Part shown: piece after piece, positions 60,814 through 64,000 of the stretch
Layout of the letters: each line of letters starts with the position of its first letter
Position numbering within the stretch: position 1 is the stretch's first letter
NCBI RefSeq assembly: GCF_036884655.1
Contig: NC_088356.1
Coordinates: forward strand, 12,851,001 to 12,915,000
DNA from: Musa acuminata AAA Group
Lineage: Eukaryota; Streptophyta; Magnoliopsida; Zingiberales; Musaceae
Length of the DNA stretch: 64,000 nucleotides
Reading direction: 5' to 3'
Program-made: the position numbers and the translations under genes
The notes under the pieces: model-generated
What the model was told of the DNA's origin: nothing
Database searches by the model: none
Seen by the model: the letters and a program-made list of their open reading frames with translations, nothing else

Positions 60814-63800
60814 AGGTTCTTAATTAATACTTATTGTTTCTAGATTCTTTCTCTAACCACTAAATACTTTATATCGATGTGCTTAGAACCACTAGAGTAC
60901 TTGTCATTCTTAGAGAAGAAAACTACTACGGTTTGACAATTGAGTCGACCACACCAAATCCTCAAATAAAATTTCACAACCATAAAGCTTGATTTGTGGC
61001 CTAAAAGTATGCCACAAATTCAACTTCCATTATTGATGATGCAACAAGCGATTGCTTTGTACTTTTCCAAAAAATTACTCCACCAGCTAACATGAATATA
61101 AATCATGAAGTGGACTTCCTACTGCCAAGGCAATTTGCAAAATCAGCATATGAATATCCTGTCACTTCAAGCTGATCTGATCTCTTGTATGCGAGCATAT
61201 AATATTTTATTCTGTATAGATATCTTATTACTTTCTTTGCAACTTTCCAATATTTAATTCCTAGGTTGCTATGGTATCTTCCCAACATTAGAACTATAAA
61301 ATCAATATCTGGTCTTGTACAAGTTTGAGCATATAATAGATTTTCAACTACGTACCCATAAAAAATATTCCTCATTTAATTATTTTCTAAGTCATTTTTC
61401 GGGCATTAGTTTTTGGCTGAATTTTTCACCTCTAGTAATATATATATCATTGGCTGAGCAATGTTGCATATTAAATCTCTCCAAGATACGATTAATATAT
61501 AAAGACAATCCTAATAATAATTGAGATCTATCCCTGAATATATCAATGCCAATAACATAAGCTGCCTTATTCATATCAACCATTTTAAAGTTCTTGCTGA
61601 GAAATATCTTGGTTTCATACAATAAACCAAGATTGACAAGTAAAATATCATCTAAATATAAGACAAATATAATAAACTTTCTCCTACTTACCTTCAGATA
61701 TATGCACTGATCAATAGTATTTTCCTTAAATCTAAAGGAAGCAATGGTATCATGAAACTTTATATACTATTGTCTGGAAGCTTGTTTAAGGTCATAAATA
61801 GATTTTTTAAGTTTACAAGCCTAACTTTCTTTTTCCTTTTCTATGAATCCTTCAGGTTGTTCCATATAGATTTCTCCATCTAGATCCCCATTCAGAAATG
61901 TTGTTTTCACATCCATCTGGTATAACTTAAGATCATAATGAGCTACAATGTCATGACGATTCTCAATAAGTCTTTTCTAGAAACTGGAGAAAAAGTCTTA
62001 TTGTAATCGATGCCTTTTTTTTTAGAAAATTCTTTGGCCATAAGTTTGGCTTTATATCGTTCGTTATTGCTCGTTGAGTCACGTTTTATCTTAAAGACTT
62101 ATTTACAATCAATTTTTTTTATAATTATTGGGTAATTTAACGAGTTCCCAAACATCATTTTGTACTATTGATTTTAACTCTTTTTTCATTGCATCATACT
62201 ATTTTTTTAGAATCATTACTTTCTATAGCTTGTGAAAACGATAAGAGTTTTTTTTATTCCTATATCATAATATGATTCTTGTAGATATACGACATAATCA
62301 TTAGAAATGACATGTTTTCTTTTCCTTTGAGATCTTCTTAAAGTTGTCAATTGTGACTGTTCTACAAGATCATTAGTAGCGACATCAACGCCATATGAGA
62401 GTTCATCGATGTTATTTTGCTATTCACCCTCGTCAATTTTCTTATTAATTTGAGAAACAACAATTTCTCGAATAGGAGATGAGATAAGAGGATTAACCTA
62501 AATCTCCTTAATATCAAAATTGATCCTTTAAGATATTTTACCCCCACTGATTTTGCTATTTTTTACGAATCTTGCATTACCAGATTCTACTATCCTACCA
62601 TGATTAAGGCAATGAAATCTGTATCCCTTAGATTTTTCTGGATAACCAATAAAATATCTAGAATTAATTCTGAGATCCAATTTCTTTTTATGTAGATTGA
62701 ATATTTTATCTCTGTAAGACACGCTCAAATATGTAAATATTTCAAATTGGGCTTTCTATCAGTCCATAGTTCAAATGAAGTTGATGAAATCAACTTACTA
62801 GAAATCCTGTTCAAGATGTACATAGTTGTTCTAAGAGTTTCACCCAACATTGACTCAAGTATAGAGGAATAATTCATTATGCTCCTAACCATATCCATAA
62901 GAGTATGATTTCGTCTTTCAACAACACCATTTTACTGTGGCGCACTTGGTAATGCATATTGAGCACAAATACCTCGTTGTTCTAGGAATCTAGCAAAATA
63001 ACTAATATTTTGACTAGATTCATCATATTTGTCATAAAATTCACCACCTCTATCAAATCTGAAACTTTTCTATTTAATTATATCTCGACCTCATTTATGT
63101 AAACTTCAAGGGTGTTAATAGTCTAAGACTTTTTATGTATTAGATAAACATATTCATATTTGGATAGGTCATCTATAAATATAATGAAATACCTTTCTCC
63201 ACTAAAACAAGGAATATTGAGTAGTCCGTAGATATCAGTATGAATAATCTCAATGAGTTATTATTCTTGCGGTATTTTTCTTTGTATGTTTAGTCTCATT
63301 TTCCTTAATACAATTTATACAAACATCAAAATCAGTGAAGTCTAAATGTTCCAAAATATTATTCTTCACTAATCTTTTAATTTTTTTTCTTAGAGATATG
63401 CCTCAATCGTCTATGCCACAATATATAAGATATTTCATTATTGAAACTATGTTTTAATCCAATACTTGATTATAGGGTCAATAATGTCTTTGTAAACTTA
63501 AGATTCAAATTAATTCTGTACAAACCATTATACAGAATTCCAAAGCCAACTTTTATTGAATCATAAAATATACCGAGTTTACCACTACCAAAAGAAAGAT
63601 AATATCCTAACTCATCAATTCTAAATAGATAACTACATTATTTGAAATAGTAGGAACATAACATATGTCAACAAGATCTATCAGATGACTTGTCTCTATG
63701 CGTAGACGATAAGTCCCCATGATATCACTTTCGCTTTGAGACAATTTCCCATAATGATTAATATTTCATATTATTTTGATTTCCGAATTGAAAGAAACCC

Positions 63801-64000
63801 CTACATATTATTGGTAACATGAGTTAAAGCATCAAAATCAATCCACCAAGTATTAGAAAGAACTTCTATAATGTTTGATTCAAAACATACAAAGGTCGAG
63901 TTTATACATTTCTTTTTAAATAAAGTCTTGTGTTTAATACAGTCCTTCTTTACATATTCTTTCTTGCCATAAAAGAAACACATTACTATAGAAGCTTTCT
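60814..64000 (-). mobile_element. Copia retrotransposon D, right portion, runs off the window
   Basis: After the aggtt duplication the minus-strand Copia resumes: RNase H with YSYADFANCLGSRKSTS (61103-61375), the segment before it (61392-61622), reverse-transcriptase remnants (about 61650-62150) with frame breaks, linker (62362-62728), integrase remnants (about 62880-63400) and a gag end with a damaged knuckle CFFYGKKEYVKKDC near 63950. The primer site and 5' LTR lie beyond position 64000. This copy is more decayed than the element nested in it, as expected for the older insertion. Confidence 0.88.

Overview
The window looks like nuclear DNA of a flowering plant. It has GT-AG introns, chloroplast-targeted and cytosolic housekeeping genes of plant type, plant G2/M promoter motifs, and a heavy load of LTR retrotransposons with tRNA-iMet primer sites. 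The codon use and GC-rich first exons suggest a monocot. Musaceae (banana or Ensete) is my best guess, but it is an inference, not something shown by the bases.

Layout. (1) 1-14,000, minus strand: a broken copy of the chloroplast chaperonin-60 beta gene (CPN60B). A Copia element (111-5394) lies between its coding exons and a second (8132-13595) lies in its 5'UTR intron. (2) 14,846-20,000, minus strand: an intact five-exon gene for a longin/sigma-adaptin-like protein, recognised as LOLITA of the TPLATE endocytic complex. A non-autonomous hAT-like transposon with an 8-bp target duplication sits in its first intron. (3) 20,262-20,343, minus strand: tRNA-Ser(GCU). (4) 20,480-23,203, plus strand: an intact five-exon CDC20, the mitotic activator of the anaphase-promoting complex, with two M-phase-specific activator (MSA) motifs and a TATA box. 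(5) 24,422-30,456: a Copia element with perfect 5-bp target duplications. (6) 31,466-40,894: a plus-strand, gag-only Gypsy-type (TR-GAG-like) element. It carries an in-frame 54-bp tandem repeat, and its left LTR is split by a young, apparently non-coding LTR element (31,699-36,251). (7) 42,807-45,580, plus strand: an intact four-exon gene for a coiled-coil protein with one predicted membrane segment. (8) 46,355-47,837, minus strand: a pseudogene of a conserved plant protein, with at least five frameshifts. (9) 49,449-49,985: an orphan 178-codon ORF. (10) 50,443-50,967: a 525-bp TRIM retrotransposon. (11) 51,650 to the right edge: a minus-strand Copia element split by a plus-strand SIRE/Maximus-like Copia (52,581-60,813) with perfect aggtt target duplications.

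The three intact protein genes do not form a pathway. LOLITA and CDC20 are divergently arranged around the tRNA gene, and CDC20 has clear cell-cycle promoter elements. Most of the remaining sequence is nested retrotransposons and gene decay. I found no CRISPR array, prokaryotic-type system or biosynthetic cluster. The most distinctive items are the chaperonin pseudogene whose exon is missing exactly where a retrotransposon sits, and the gag-only element whose tandem repeat is open on both strands.
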